DNA of 64,000 nt from Pseudomonadota bacterium (GCA_020161405.1 JAIUOD010000001.1:744001-808000); one strand, 5' to 3'; positions 17,554-26,837 are shown, counted from the stretch's first letter. Notes: generated from the sequence alone by a model not told the origin. Made by a program: numbers and translations.

Positions 17554-18986
17554 TATTCACCTTTATTTTTTAAAATTGATTTGATTATATCTTGCACAGC
17601 TTGGGAATATTGCAAGATGTTTTCTTTATTTAAGTCTGGCCCCGCCAAAAGCATGTTGTGAAACGGCGTAACTAAAAAACCATGATTTATAAGCCCAAGA
17701 TGCAATGCTTCTTCTAATTCATAATCAAAAATTGCACGCATTTCATCGGCATTTTTTGGAATTTCTTTTGAAAAAATTATTTCAAGCCGCGCACCAATGC
17801 GGACGATTGACCAATTAAGGTTAAGCGAATTTATTATTTTCAATAATTCTTCTTCAAGCGCTTTGGCGCTTTCAATCATTTTTTCATAAGTTTGCGGGGT
17901 TAAAAGGCACTCAATTGAATATTTAAGTGCGCTTAATTGCAATAAAGAGCCGCCCAAAGTTGTGCCAATTCCTGAATGACCAGATGGCAAGTTTGCACGC
18001 CCTTTTTCTAATGCATCTTTAATTTCATCACTAAAGCCCCAAATTGCGCATGGAACACCACCTGCAACAGCTTTTCCAGCAACAAAAAGGTCGGGCTTTA
18101 AATTATGAACTTTTGAATAGCCGCCATAGCCTGTTGATAAAGTATGGGTTTCATCCATCAAAACCAAAGTGCCATATTTTTTTGCGCATTTTATTACAAA
18201 TTCTAAAAACCCATTCATTGGTGGCACAATTCCGCAATTAGTAAGCGCGGGTTCCATAATTATACAGGCGACATCTTGGCCTGATAAAATACCTTCTATT
18301 TCAATTTCATCATTAAATGGAACGCAATAAGTATTTATGGCGGGGTCAAAGGCAGAACCCCAAAGGCTTGGTTTGGCAATGGTTTTGCCATTTTTATCAA
18401 GGCAAACCGTAGTTTCATCCACCGCACCATGATAGCAACCATCAAAAACCAATATTTTTTGTCGCCCTGTCGTAAGCCTTGCAATCCGCAATGCAAAACG
18501 ATTAGCATCAGATGCCGTCAATGCCAATTGCCAATTGGGTAAGCCAAAAATTTGTGCAAGTTTTGCCCCAACAAAATCAGCATATTTTGAAGGAAGCATA
18601 GAAGTAAGGCCATTTTCGCCCGCTTCATTAAGTGCTTTTTGCGTGGCCATTGGCGAATGTCCAAACATTGCACCCGTATCACCAAGGCAAAGGTCAATTA
18701 ATTCATTGCCATCAATATCTTTGATTTTGACACCCTTGGCGCTATCAACAAAAAGCGGGAAGGGTATAGGCCAATCAAGCATCCAATGTTGTGGAACGCC
18801 ACCAAAAAAACCGCCATCTTTATTTAAATTGTCACCAAGCCCATTGGCTTTGAGAAAGCCTTTTGGGCGCGCTTCAATATATTTTGCGCGATTTTGTGCG
18901 ATAAATGTTTTTAGTTTTTCGCGGTCGATTTGACCATCGAATTCGTGATTATGTTCTAATTCTACCTGCTCGACAAATTCACTCAC
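17553..18986 (-). CDS. Class III PLP-dependent aminotransferase (polyamine operon)
   Basis: 477 residues with a GTG start at 18986 preceded by AAGGTG. Motifs: DGCYHGAVDET (about 181-191), VLMDETHTLSTGYGG (about 274-288) and FVAGKAVAGGVPCAIWG, with the PLP Lys near residue 305. The GSA-aminotransferase-like fold and position as first gene of the operon suggest transamination of putrescine, gamma-aminobutyrate or a gamma-glutamylated derivative. I cannot fix the substrate from sequence. Confidence 0.8.
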   Translation of the reverse strand: MSEFVEQVELEHNHEFDGQIDREKLKTFIAQNRAKYIEARPKGFLKANGLGDNLNKDGGFFGGVPQHWMLDWPIPFPLFVDSAKGVKIKDIDGNELIDLCLGDTGAMFGHSPMATQKALNEAGENGLTSMLPSKYADFVGAKLAQIFGLPNWQLALTASDANRFALRIARLTTGRQKILVFDGCYHGAVDETTVCLDKNGKTIAKPSLWGSAFDPAINTYCVPFNDEIEIEGILSGQDVACIIMEPALTNCGIVPPMNGFLEFVIKCAKKYGTLVLMDETHTLSTGYGGYSKVHNLKPDLFVAGKAVAGGVPCAIWGFSDEIKDALEKGRANLPSGHSGIGTTLGGSLLQLSALKYSIECLLTPQTYEKMIESAKALEEELLKIINSLNLNWSIVRIGARLEIIFSKEIPKNADEMRAIFDYELEEALHLGLINHGFLVTPFHNMLLAGPDLNKENILQYSQAVQDIIKSILKNKGE

Positions 18987-18997
18987 GAAACACCTTA

Positions 18998-19011
18998 TTT
19001 GTTATAACAAA
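18998..19011. promoter_or_regulatory. 14-bp perfect palindrome in the promoter region of the polyamine operon
   Basis: TTTGTTATAACAAA is a perfect inverted repeat ending 11 bp upstream of the first GTG start of the minus-strand operon. It overlaps the untranslated leader or core promoter. A related AAACAAG/TTGTTT motif lies just further upstream (about 19021-19037). Likely operator; the regulator is not identified. Confidence 0.45.
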
Positions 19012-19077
19012 CTTAGTGAAACAAAATATTCTTGTTTGGTCAAGCGATTTAGGAAATATTTTTATTGTTTAAGCTGT

Positions 19078-19878
19078 CTATATTTCAATTTCAACAGAGC
19101 ATGGAACATGGTCAGATGGTTTTTCCCAAGAACGCGCATCACGCAATATTTGGAAAGATGTTATATCAACATTGGGTAATAAATTGTCAGATACCCAAAT
19201 ATGATCAAGCCTTCGGCCTTTATTATTCTTTGTCCAATCTGCAGCACGATACGACCACCAAGAATATAATTTTTCTTTTTCATCACGTTCATGGCGGGCA
19301 ATATCAATGAATTTACCGCCCTTGCGTAATCTTTCTAAAGTTTCGGTTTCAATTGGTGTATGGCTTACAACATTTAAAAGTGATTTGTGCGACCAAACAT
19401 CATGTTCATGAGGGGCGATATTTAAATCACCCACAACAATCGTATCGCCATGGTTTTGCGCATAATATTTTTCCATTCTATCAAGAAAATCTAATTTATG
19501 TGCAAATTTATCATTTATCGCAGGGTCAGGTTCATCACCGCCCGCAGGGACATATAAATTATGTATAGTCGGCCCATTTTCCCCAATTTTTGCCGCCGCA
19601 ATGCGCGAATGTGAGTTCATGCAAAAATCAGGTGCAGCAGTTTCAGAAATTGGGATTTTTGAAACAATTGCCACCCCGTGCCAGCCTTTTTGACCATTAA
19701 TTATCTTATATTTATAGCCTAATTCATCAAAATCGGCACTTGGAAATTCTTCATTTTGGCATTTAATTTCTTGCAGGCACAAAATATCGGGTGCAAATTG
19801 ATTTAAATAATCTTTCACAATTCCAATGCGCAAACGCACAGAATTAATATTCCAAGTGGCAATTTTAATTTTAGTCAT
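19078..19878 (-). CDS. xthA: Exonuclease III (AP endonuclease)
   Basis: About 266 residues from the ATG at 19878. Motifs: IATWNINSVRLR, LCLQEIKCQN (metal-binding Glu), VVGDLNIAPHEHDVWSHKS (catalytic Asp/Asn) and the C-terminal KPSDHVPCSVEIEI (Asp-His). It repairs abasic sites and oxidised 3' ends in DNA. Monocistronic, or co-transcribed with the dehydrogenase upstream (36-bp gap). Confidence 0.95.
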   Translation of the reverse strand: MTKIKIATWNINSVRLRIGIVKDYLNQFAPDILCLQEIKCQNEEFPSADFDELGYKYKIINGQKGWHGVAIVSKIPISETAAPDFCMNSHSRIAAAKIGENGPTIHNLYVPAGGDEPDPAINDKFAHKLDFLDRMEKYYAQNHGDTIVVGDLNIAPHEHDVWSHKSLLNVVSHTPIETETLERLRKGGKFIDIARHERDEKEKLYSWWSYRAADWTKNNKGRRLDHIWVSDNLLPNVDITSFQILRDARSWEKPSDHVPCSVEIEI

Positions 19879-19914
19879 AGTTTTAAAAACCATGTTTTGG
19901 TGATTAATGTCAAC

Positions 19915-20958
19915 TTATCTGCCAATCAATCTTTTCGCCTGTTCATCGGCAACAATTGCAGGCGAAACATTGCGTGAAATAGCTTCTTTAAGGACATTTT
20001 CCAATGTATTTGGAATATTTGAAACGTGTTTTTCAACCGCTTCTTTTGAATAATTGCCACCAACTTCATAGGCAACATTGATAATACCGCCTGCATTAAC
20101 AACATAATCAGGGCAATATAAAATATCGCGTTTCACAAGTTCGCCGCCATGCTTTTCTTCGGCTAATTGATTATTGGCGGCACCACAAATGATTGGCGCT
20201 TTGATATTAGGAATTGATGCATCATTGATAATCGCGCCCATTGCACATGGGGCAAAAACATCAACATCAAGGCCGATAATTTCATCAATATCAACAATTT
20301 CGCCATTTGAAATCGATGCAGCATGGGCAACGCGGCCTTTATCAGTATCGCATACAAAGATTTTTGCGCCTGCTTGCGAAAGTCTGCGGCATAAATCTGC
20401 GCCAACTGCACCTGCGCCCTGAACCGCAACTTTAAGGCCATTAAGATCTTTACGACCCAATTTAACTTCAATCGCTTTTTCAATTGAAAGAAAAACGCCC
20501 AATGCTGTCATTGGTGACGGCTCACCGCCAAAACCTAATTTTGGATCGCGCCCGAAAACATGATTGGTTTTTTTTGCGATATTTTCCATATCCGCCAAAG
20601 TCATGCCAACATCTTCAGCAGCCAAATATTTGCCGCCCAAATTTTCAATAGCATTGCCAAGTGAATACATTAATTCAGGGGTTTTATCGGTGCGCGGATT
20701 ACCAATTAAAACCGCTTTACCACCGCCAAGTTTTAAACCCGCCATCGCATTTTTATATGACATACCGCGTGAAAGGCGTAAAACATCTTTAATTGCACTT
20801 TCGCTATCTGCATATGGGAACATTCTAACACCACCAGCAGCAGGGCCAAGATGGGTTGAATGAACAGCAATGATTGCACGCATTTTAGTGCGGCGGTCGG
20901 TGGCAAATGTTACGCTTTCATGTTCGTCAAAATCAGGTTGTTCAAAAAAAGATGGCAT
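19915..20958 (-). CDS. Glu/Leu/Phe/Val dehydrogenase family protein (leucine dehydrogenase-like)
   Basis: About 347 residues from the ATG at 20958, which has a strong AAGGGG site; longer in-frame extension upstream is unlikely. Motifs: HLGPAAGGVRMFPY (about 35-48), the catalytic-Lys segment MAGLKLGGGKAVL (about 71-83), VQGAGAVGADLCRRL (NAD site) and CGAANNQLAEEKHG. It oxidatively deaminates branched-chain (or related) amino acids. It is divergent from the arginine-succinyltransferase genes, so the 115-bp gap holds both promoters. Confidence 0.9.
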   Translation of the reverse strand: MPSFFEQPDFDEHESVTFATDRRTKMRAIIAVHSTHLGPAAGGVRMFPYADSESAIKDVLRLSRGMSYKNAMAGLKLGGGKAVLIGNPRTDKTPELMYSLGNAIENLGGKYLAAEDVGMTLADMENIAKKTNHVFGRDPKLGFGGEPSPMTALGVFLSIEKAIEVKLGRKDLNGLKVAVQGAGAVGADLCRRLSQAGAKIFVCDTDKGRVAHAASISNGEIVDIDEIIGLDVDVFAPCAMGAIINDASIPNIKAPIICGAANNQLAEEKHGGELVKRDILYCPDYVVNAGGIINVAYEVGGNYSKEAVEKHVSNIPNTLENVLKEAISRNVSPAIVADEQAKRLIGR

Positions 20959-21073
20959 GTTTTTCCCCTTTAGGGCTTCAATAATAGTTGCAAATGTAAT
21001 TGAAAAGGTGATGGGTGTGGAAAAAGCAATGCAATTGCTATAACATTTTCTTTTTTCCAATTTGAGGGAAAGC

Positions 21074-22336
21074 TTGACCGAAAAAACCACGATTCTTGAT
21101 AAATCTTGTCTTGAGGTGCTTGAAAAAGTGCCGCTTGATTTTGCGCATTATCAAAAAAACCTTGTTGATTGGTGTAATCATAATACAGGGTCACGCAATT
21201 ATTCTTCAGTTGCCAGCTTCTTGCCGCGCCTTGAAAATGCTTTTGCCCAATTGGGCGCTGTGATTACGCATTTGCCATTACAAAAAGAACGCGTTGTTCT
21301 TGCCAATGGCGAAATAAAAGAAATTGATTTGGGTCATTCATTACATGTAAAAATGCGCCCTAATGCCCCAATTCAATTGGTCTTAACAGGCCATTATGAC
21401 ACGGTTTTTGGCGCTGATTCGCACTTTCAAAATGTAACTGATTTAGGTGATGAAAATATATATGGCCCTGGTGTAGCCGACATGAAGGGTGGGATTTTAA
21501 TAATGCTTGAAGGCCTTAAAGCATTTGAAAGCCACCCTGATAAAAATAATATTGGCTATGAAGTGCTTTTATCACCCGATGAAGAAATAGGCTCTTTGGG
21601 TTCGGCGCATATTTTACATGAAATTGGTAAAAAATCTGATTTGGGTCTTACATTTGAACCTGCTTTACCTGATGGCTCTATGGCGGGTGCGCGTAAGGGT
21701 TCTGCCAATTTCGCGCTTATTATTCATGGTGTTTCTGCGCATGTTGGGCGGGCACATCATGAAGGGAAAAGTGCAATTAAAGCGGCGGCACAATTTGTTT
21801 GTGAAATTGAAAATATTAATGGCAAATATGATGGAATTACCATTAATACAGGTAAAATTGATGGTGGTAGTGCTAATAATGTTGTGCCAGATTTGGCAAT
21901 TGTGCGCTTCAATGTTCGCGCCCCAAGCCAAGAAAAAATGGATTTTGCCATTGAACAAATTAAAGGCGCAATTAAAAACCTAAAAGATTTTCACTGCCAT
22001 CTTGAAGGTGGGGTTTCACGCCCACCAAAGCCGCGAAATAGGGCGCAGGAAAGAATTTTTACCGATATTGGCAATGTTGCCCGTGATTTAGGAATGGAAT
22101 TACAATTCAAAGATACAGGCGGTGTATGTGAAGGGAATAATCTATTCGCTTCTGGCTGTCCTAATATTGATACTTTGGGGGTTTGCGGCGGCCTTATTCA
22201 TTCACCGCAAGAATATGCAATAAAGAAAAGTTTTGGTAAACGCGCACGCCTTTTGGCCGCAATTCTTTGTTCTTATGCAAATGGAACAATAGATGCCAAA
22301 GCACCTAGAAAACTTATGGGGGAAAATAAATGTTAG
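21074..22336 (+). CDS. M20 family metallohydrolase in the arginine succinyltransferase cluster
   Basis: About 420 residues from a TTG at 21074, placed 4 bp after a GAGGGA site; a TTG at 21062 is the longer alternative. M20 metal ligands are seen: LTGHYDTVFG (His/Asp), GPGVADMKGG (bridging Asp), SPDEEIGSLGS (catalytic and metal Glu), and a C-terminal LIHSPQEY (His). The family cleaves acyl-amino acids or dipeptides. Its stop overlaps astA by 7 bp. In this position it may replace AstE (N-succinylglutamate desuccinylase, an M14-type enzyme elsewhere); that role is inferred. Confidence 0.82.
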   Translation: MTEKTTILDKSCLEVLEKVPLDFAHYQKNLVDWCNHNTGSRNYSSVASFLPRLENAFAQLGAVITHLPLQKERVVLANGEIKEIDLGHSLHVKMRPNAPIQLVLTGHYDTVFGADSHFQNVTDLGDENIYGPGVADMKGGILIMLEGLKAFESHPDKNNIGYEVLLSPDEEIGSLGSAHILHEIGKKSDLGLTFEPALPDGSMAGARKGSANFALIIHGVSAHVGRAHHEGKSAIKAAAQFVCEIENINGKYDGITINTGKIDGGSANNVVPDLAIVRFNVRAPSQEKMDFAIEQIKGAIKNLKDFHCHLEGGVSRPPKPRNRAQERIFTDIGNVARDLGMELQFKDTGGVCEGNNLFASGCPNIDTLGVCGGLIHSPQEYAIKKSFGKRARLLAAILCSYANGTIDAKAPRKLMGENKC

Positions 22337-23361
22337 TGGTTCGGCCTGCAAAACAAAGCGATTATGAAGATTTCTACAATTTCGCAAGAATGTCTGGAGC
22401 AGGTTTTACAAGTCTTCCTGAAGATCCAGAGACTTTAAAAAAACGCCTTGTAAAAAGTGAAAAAACTTTTGCAGGTGATCCAAAATATTGTGATCCCAAC
22501 GAGGCCGAAGGCGGCGTATATTTATTAATGGTGGAAAACCCAAAAACCAAACAGGTTTTGGGTTGCGCCGCAGTTAAAACCAATATTGGTCATGATGTTC
22601 CGTTTTTCAATTTTAGGGTTACAACTTTGGGGCAATTATCGCGCGTAACGGGGCGAAAATTTGAAATGTCCACGCTTGTAATGGTCAATGATTATACAGG
22701 CTCAACCGAGGTTGGAACTTTGTTTTTGAACCCACAACATCGTGGGGAAGGCGCGGGTAAATTATTATCGCTATCGCGCTTCATGCTTATGGCAGCAATG
22801 CCAAGTAGATTTGGAAAAACTGTGGTTTCTGAATTGCGCGGCGTGGTTCATCTTGATGGTCGATCACCATTTTGGGAAGGGGTAGGTCGCCCATTTTATC
22901 GCATGGATTTTTCTGAAGCCGATAATCTTTCTGCAGTTACTGATAATCAATTCATTATAGACCTTGGCCCAAAACACCCAATTTATATTGACTTATTACC
23001 TGATAGTGCACGCGGTGCAATTGCCGAAACCCATCCAGATGGCGCAGCCGCCAGAAGATTATTAGAGCGTGAAGGTTTAAGATTTGAAGGTGTTATTGAT
23101 ATTTTTGATGGCGGCCCATTACTTGCGTGCCGTGTTGAAGATACGCGCACAATGCGTGAAAGCGTTCGTGCGCCTTTTATCGTTGGTGATGTTCGTGGTC
23201 TTGAAAAATGCCTATTATCAAATGATCAATTAGAGGGGTTTGCATGTACACTTGCCCCCGCGCAAATAGAAAAAGATAGAATTTTAGTATCGCAAGAAGT
23301 TTTGGATAATTTAGGTCTAAAAGAAGGTGATTGTGGCCGTGCAAGAGGTTTTGATGTCTAA
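22330..23361 (+). CDS. astA: Arginine N-succinyltransferase
   Basis: 343 residues, the usual AstA length. VVRPAKQSDYEDFYNFA at the start, the family motif NFRVTTLGQLSRVTGRKFEMSTLVMVNDYTG (about 91-122, read in two parts), an acyl-CoA-binding NPQHRGEGAGKLLS, and later EGLRFEGVIDIFDGGP. It transfers succinyl from succinyl-CoA to arginine in the AST catabolic pathway. Overlaps the M20 hydrolase upstream and astD downstream. Confidence 0.93.
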   Translation: MLVVRPAKQSDYEDFYNFARMSGAGFTSLPEDPETLKKRLVKSEKTFAGDPKYCDPNEAEGGVYLLMVENPKTKQVLGCAAVKTNIGHDVPFFNFRVTTLGQLSRVTGRKFEMSTLVMVNDYTGSTEVGTLFLNPQHRGEGAGKLLSLSRFMLMAAMPSRFGKTVVSELRGVVHLDGRSPFWEGVGRPFYRMDFSEADNLSAVTDNQFIIDLGPKHPIYIDLLPDSARGAIAETHPDGAAARRLLEREGLRFEGVIDIFDGGPLLACRVEDTRTMRESVRAPFIVGDVRGLEKCLLSNDQLEGFACTLAPAQIEKDRILVSQEVLDNLGLKEGDCGRARGFDV

Positions 23362-24811
23362 TAATAGTGTTTTTATAAATAATATCTGGAAAAATGGTGA
23401 TGGCGCCCATTTCCAATCTTTAAACCCTGCAAATAATGAAGTGGTTTTTAGCGCCAATGGCGCAAGCGCGGCACAAGTTGAAGCCGCGGTTAATGCAGCA
23501 CATAAAGCACAAAAATCATGGGCAAAAATTGGGCGTGATGCACGAATTGCAATAATGAATAATTATGCCGAAGAATTAAAAAAACGCGCCGATGAAATTG
23601 CAATTACAATTTCAAAAGACACGGGAAAACCACTTTGGGAAACTAAAACCGAAGCGGCAACAATGGTTGGCAAAATTGCAATTTCTACCCGTGCTTATAA
23701 TGAACGAACAGGTGCATTTTCAAAAGTAACCGCTTTTGGCGAGCTTGCATTAGATCATGCACCATATGGCGTAATGGCGGTTTTGGGTCCATTTAATTTT
23801 CCAGGTCATTTGCCAAATGGTCATATTGTTCCTGCGCTTTTGGCGGGTAATACAATTGTATTTAAACCATCCGAACTTGCGCCTGCAATTGCCAATATAA
23901 TGGCGGATTCATTCGCGGCAGCAGGTGTGCCAGAGGGTGTGGTTAATGTTGTTCATGGTGGGCGTGAAACTGGCGCTGCGCTTTTGGCGTCAAATTTGAA
24001 TGGGGTTTTATTCACCGGCTCTGCCACTACGGGAACCTATATTCATAAACTTTTTGGCGGTCGCCCCGAAGTTGTGCTTGCCCTTGAAATGGGTGGTAAT
24101 AACCCGCTTATTATATGGGAACCGTGCGAGATTGAGGCCGCTGCCGATATGATAATTCATTCAAGCTTTATCACAACGGGGCAAAGATGTTCATGCGCAC
24201 GCCGCATAATTCTTCCAACTGGAAAATTTGGTGATGCGGTTTTAGAGGCGGTAATCGCCAAAAGCCAAAAAATGCGAATTGGCACTTTTGACGATAAGGA
24301 TGAGCCATTCATAGGACCAATCATTCATCAGAATATGGCGCAAAATTATCTTAAATTTGAACAAAGCCTTATTGCCAAGGGTGGTAAACCAATAATGGCT
24401 GCAAAAATTCTTGATAAAGGCCCTGCCTTTGTTGCGCCCGCATTGATTGATATGACAAATGCCCATGAGCGCGAAGATGAAGAATTATTTGCCCCTTTTG
24501 CCCAAGTTTTCCGCGTCGATAATTTTGATACAGCAATAGAGCGTGCAAATGACACTAAATTTGGCCTTTCATCTGGTCTTGTTTGTGATGATGCAAGCCT
24601 TTGGCATCGTGCCTTGGGCGAAATGCATGCAGGGCTTATAAATTGGAATCGCCCAACAACAGGGGCAAGTGGTGAATTACCATTTGGCGGCCCTGGGTTG
24701 TCTGGAAATGGAAGGCCAAGCGCTTTTTATGCCGCTGATTATTGTTCATATCCTGTTGCCCAACAGAATGCTATAATGGCGCAAAGGTTAAAAGCCATAG
24801 GTTTGGAATGA
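23354..24811 (+). CDS. astD: N-succinylglutamate 5-semialdehyde dehydrogenase
   Basis: About 485 residues from the ATG at 23354 (AAGAGG upstream); the frame is open a little further upstream, but that part lies inside astA. Aldehyde dehydrogenase landmarks: GPFNFPGHLPNGHIVPALLAGN (about 148-169, read in two parts), FTGSATTGTYIH, LEMGGNNPLI (catalytic Glu) and FITTGQRCSCARR (catalytic Cys). AST step four. astB and astC are not in the window. Confidence 0.9.
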   Translation: MSNNSVFINNIWKNGDGAHFQSLNPANNEVVFSANGASAAQVEAAVNAAHKAQKSWAKIGRDARIAIMNNYAEELKKRADEIAITISKDTGKPLWETKTEAATMVGKIAISTRAYNERTGAFSKVTAFGELALDHAPYGVMAVLGPFNFPGHLPNGHIVPALLAGNTIVFKPSELAPAIANIMADSFAAAGVPEGVVNVVHGGRETGAALLASNLNGVLFTGSATTGTYIHKLFGGRPEVVLALEMGGNNPLIIWEPCEIEAAADMIIHSSFITTGQRCSCARRIILPTGKFGDAVLEAVIAKSQKMRIGTFDDKDEPFIGPIIHQNMAQNYLKFEQSLIAKGGKPIMAAKILDKGPAFVAPALIDMTNAHEREDEELFAPFAQVFRVDNFDTAIERANDTKFGLSSGLVCDDASLWHRALGEMHAGLINWNRPTTGASGELPFGGPGLSGNGRPSAFYAADYCSYPVAQQNAIMAQRLKAIGLE

Positions 24812-25710
24812 AAAATAGACAATTATTAAAAGCTTTTTCGCTTGCTTTTGCGGCGTTTACAATCACACCATTAAATGCATTTGCAGATGATCAAGCATTT
24901 GTAACAAATCGCGCGCGCCAAAAAGCACCGATTTCTTATGAAGAAATTACACAATTGCTTATTCCAAAAATCATGGAAATTCCATCGGTTCGCGGTGTAG
25001 TAGTGGATGAAAATATGCCCCATGCTTTGCGGGTTACACATTCAACCAATCTTGTTGTTCGGCTTGATAATTTTTACAATAAAATGAATAAAGCAGGCAC
25101 TGATAGGGATTTTGAAACCAAAAAATTTGTTGCAACCATTGCCGAAGTAATTGGGAAAAGTAACCCTTTTAAATCCGAAAACCTTCGCATTGTAATAAGA
25201 ACCAAAGAAGCGCTTGATGATTTTGAAAGCCAAACTGGTGCAAATGGTCAATTGAACAAAATTGTAAGACGCCCATTCATTGGCGATTTAGAAGAAGCAT
25301 TGGTAGCTGAAACAAAAACTTCAATTGCCTTTATGCCAATTGGTGAATTGCAATCATTAAAATTAAGCGATGCCGAGGCTTTTGATTTAGCGGAAAAAAC
25401 CTTTGCAACGCAATTTGCAAATATCGAATGGGTAAAGACAAGTGATAATCTTATGATTGCAAAACTTGATGGCGCATTTGATACAAGTCTTTTGGCAATT
25501 CCATCGGTTTGGCAGAATTTACAAGCGCAAAATAATTTTCCGATTGCGGTAATTGCACCAAATCGTTCATTACTTCAATTTGGTCGTGCTGATTCAAAAG
25601 AAGATATAGAAAAACTATCGGAAATTGCAAAAAAGGAGGCAATTGGCCCCCATGCAATAAGTGATAAAATTATGGTTTGGAATGAAAATCATTGGGAATT
25701 TTTAAACTAA
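24808..25710 (+). CDS. Secreted DUF1444 (YtpQ-like) protein
   Basis: About 300 residues from the ATG at 24808 (ATGA overlap with astD). A Sec signal peptide spans about residues 1-24 (KAFSLAFAAFTITPLNAFA). The mature part follows the DUF1444 pattern: VVRLDNFYNKM, a repeated acidic/hydrophobic middle, LDGAFDTSLLAIPSVW and IAVIAPNRSLLQF. Function unknown. Coupling to astD could be incidental co-transcription. Confidence 0.75.
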   Translation: MKNRQLLKAFSLAFAAFTITPLNAFADDQAFVTNRARQKAPISYEEITQLLIPKIMEIPSVRGVVVDENMPHALRVTHSTNLVVRLDNFYNKMNKAGTDRDFETKKFVATIAEVIGKSNPFKSENLRIVIRTKEALDDFESQTGANGQLNKIVRRPFIGDLEEALVAETKTSIAFMPIGELQSLKLSDAEAFDLAEKTFATQFANIEWVKTSDNLMIAKLDGAFDTSLLAIPSVWQNLQAQNNFPIAVIAPNRSLLQFGRADSKEDIEKLSEIAKKEAIGPHAISDKIMVWNENHWEFLN

Positions 25711-25784
25711 TTCTTGAAATAGGGGTATTGAATTGCAAAGCCCCATAATAAAACCTAACAATTAACAAAATTAAGGAGTTTCCT

Positions 25785-26414
25785 ATGAGCGGGCTTTTAG
25801 ATACGATATTACAAGCAGGTGGCGGTTCAGCAGTTGATATGATTGCTGGCAAATTTGGCATAAGCCCTGCACAGGCGCAAAGTGCAATTTCTGCACTTTC
25901 GCCAATGATTGCCGGTGGCTTTAAGGCGCAAGCACAACAAGGCAGCCTTGAAAATATTCTTGGCAGTGTTCTGACACCAGACCATGCAAATATTGGTGCA
26001 AATCCTGCGGAACTTGCGCGCCCTGGAACAACTGATGCAGGCAACCAAATTTTGGGTGCTATTTTTGGTTCTAAAGAAGTTTCACGCGAAGTTGCGGCCC
26101 AAGCATCTGGTCAAACAGGTTTACCTACTGATTTGCTTAAACAAATGCTTCCAATCATTGCAATGATGGCTGCGGGCACGATGGCGAATAAAGCCAATTC
26201 TGGTGGTCTTGGCGGAATGCTTGGCAATATGATTGGTAATGCTGTTGGCGGTAATGTTGGCGGTGCTCTTGGTGGCCTCTTAGGCGGTGGTGCGCAAACT
26301 GCAAATGATAGTGCTGGTGCTGGCGGTGCATTGGGTTCAATTGCCAATATGCTTGATTTGGATCATGATGGTAATCCGCTTGATGACATAATGGGAATGT
26401 TTGGTAAGCGCTAA
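25785..26414 (+). CDS. DUF937 family protein (YidB-like), glycine-rich
   Basis: 209 residues. N-terminus GLLDTILQAGGGSAVDMIAGKFGISPAQAQSAISALSPMIAGGFK (about 2-46, DUF937 core, read in parts). After about residue 125 there is a run of Gly/Asn/Met-rich segments (GGLGGMLGNMIGNAVGGNVGG) and a final DLDHDGNPLDDIMGMF, which resembles a single EF-hand-like Asp loop. Family function unknown. Good AAGGAG site; own unit. Confidence 0.85.
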   Translation: MSGLLDTILQAGGGSAVDMIAGKFGISPAQAQSAISALSPMIAGGFKAQAQQGSLENILGSVLTPDHANIGANPAELARPGTTDAGNQILGAIFGSKEVSREVAAQASGQTGLPTDLLKQMLPIIAMMAAGTMANKANSGGLGGMLGNMIGNAVGGNVGGALGGLLGGGAQTANDSAGAGGALGSIANMLDLDHDGNPLDDIMGMFGKR

Positions 26415-26419
26415 AAATT

Positions 26420-26443
26420 AAGGCCCCAAATGGGGCCTTTTTT
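26420..26443. terminator. Terminator between DUF937 and the HIT gene
   Basis: Stem AAGGCCCCAAATGGGGCCTT (26420-26439) followed by T residues. The convergent HIT gene ends inside its right flank, so it may serve both strands. Confidence 0.85.
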
Positions 26444-26837
26444 ACATGTGCAATTTTAATTTATTCAAAGTTTCGTTTGAACAATGGTAAGGAACAGGAA
26501 CACCATTTCCCCAAACGGGACCCGGCCATGCGGCATCATCAATTTTTCGTCCAATTATATGAATATGCAATTGTGAAACAATATTACCAAGTGCGCCAAT
26601 ATTGATTTTATCAAAATGACCAAAATTTTTAATCAGCTTTGAAATTGTCGTAATTTCATTGAATATTTCCCCCTGTTCAAAAAGGGATAAATCATGAAGC
26701 TCAATGGCATTTTCAATTCTAGGAACTAAAACAAGCCACAAAAAACGGCTATCATTCATTAATCTTAATTGGCAGACGTCTAAATTTGCAATGAATATAG
26801 TATCTTTTTCTAATTGTGGATGAAGTTTAAACCCCAA
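26442..26837 (-). CDS. HIT domain protein (third His replaced)
   Basis: 131 residues, TTG start at 26837, overlapping the end of the preceding gene by 11 bp. HIT-fold motif QLHIHIIGRKIDDAAWPGPVWG near the C-terminus: two of the three triad positions are His (HIH) and the third is Ile. This short subfamily normally reads HVHVI in proteobacteria. HIT proteins are nucleotide hydrolases or transferases; the substrate is unknown. Confidence 0.85.
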   Translation of the reverse strand: MGFKLHPQLEKDTIFIANLDVCQLRLMNDSRFLWLVLVPRIENAIELHDLSLFEQGEIFNEITTISKLIKNFGHFDKINIGALGNIVSQLHIHIIGRKIDDAAWPGPVWGNGVPVPYHCSNETLNKLKLHM

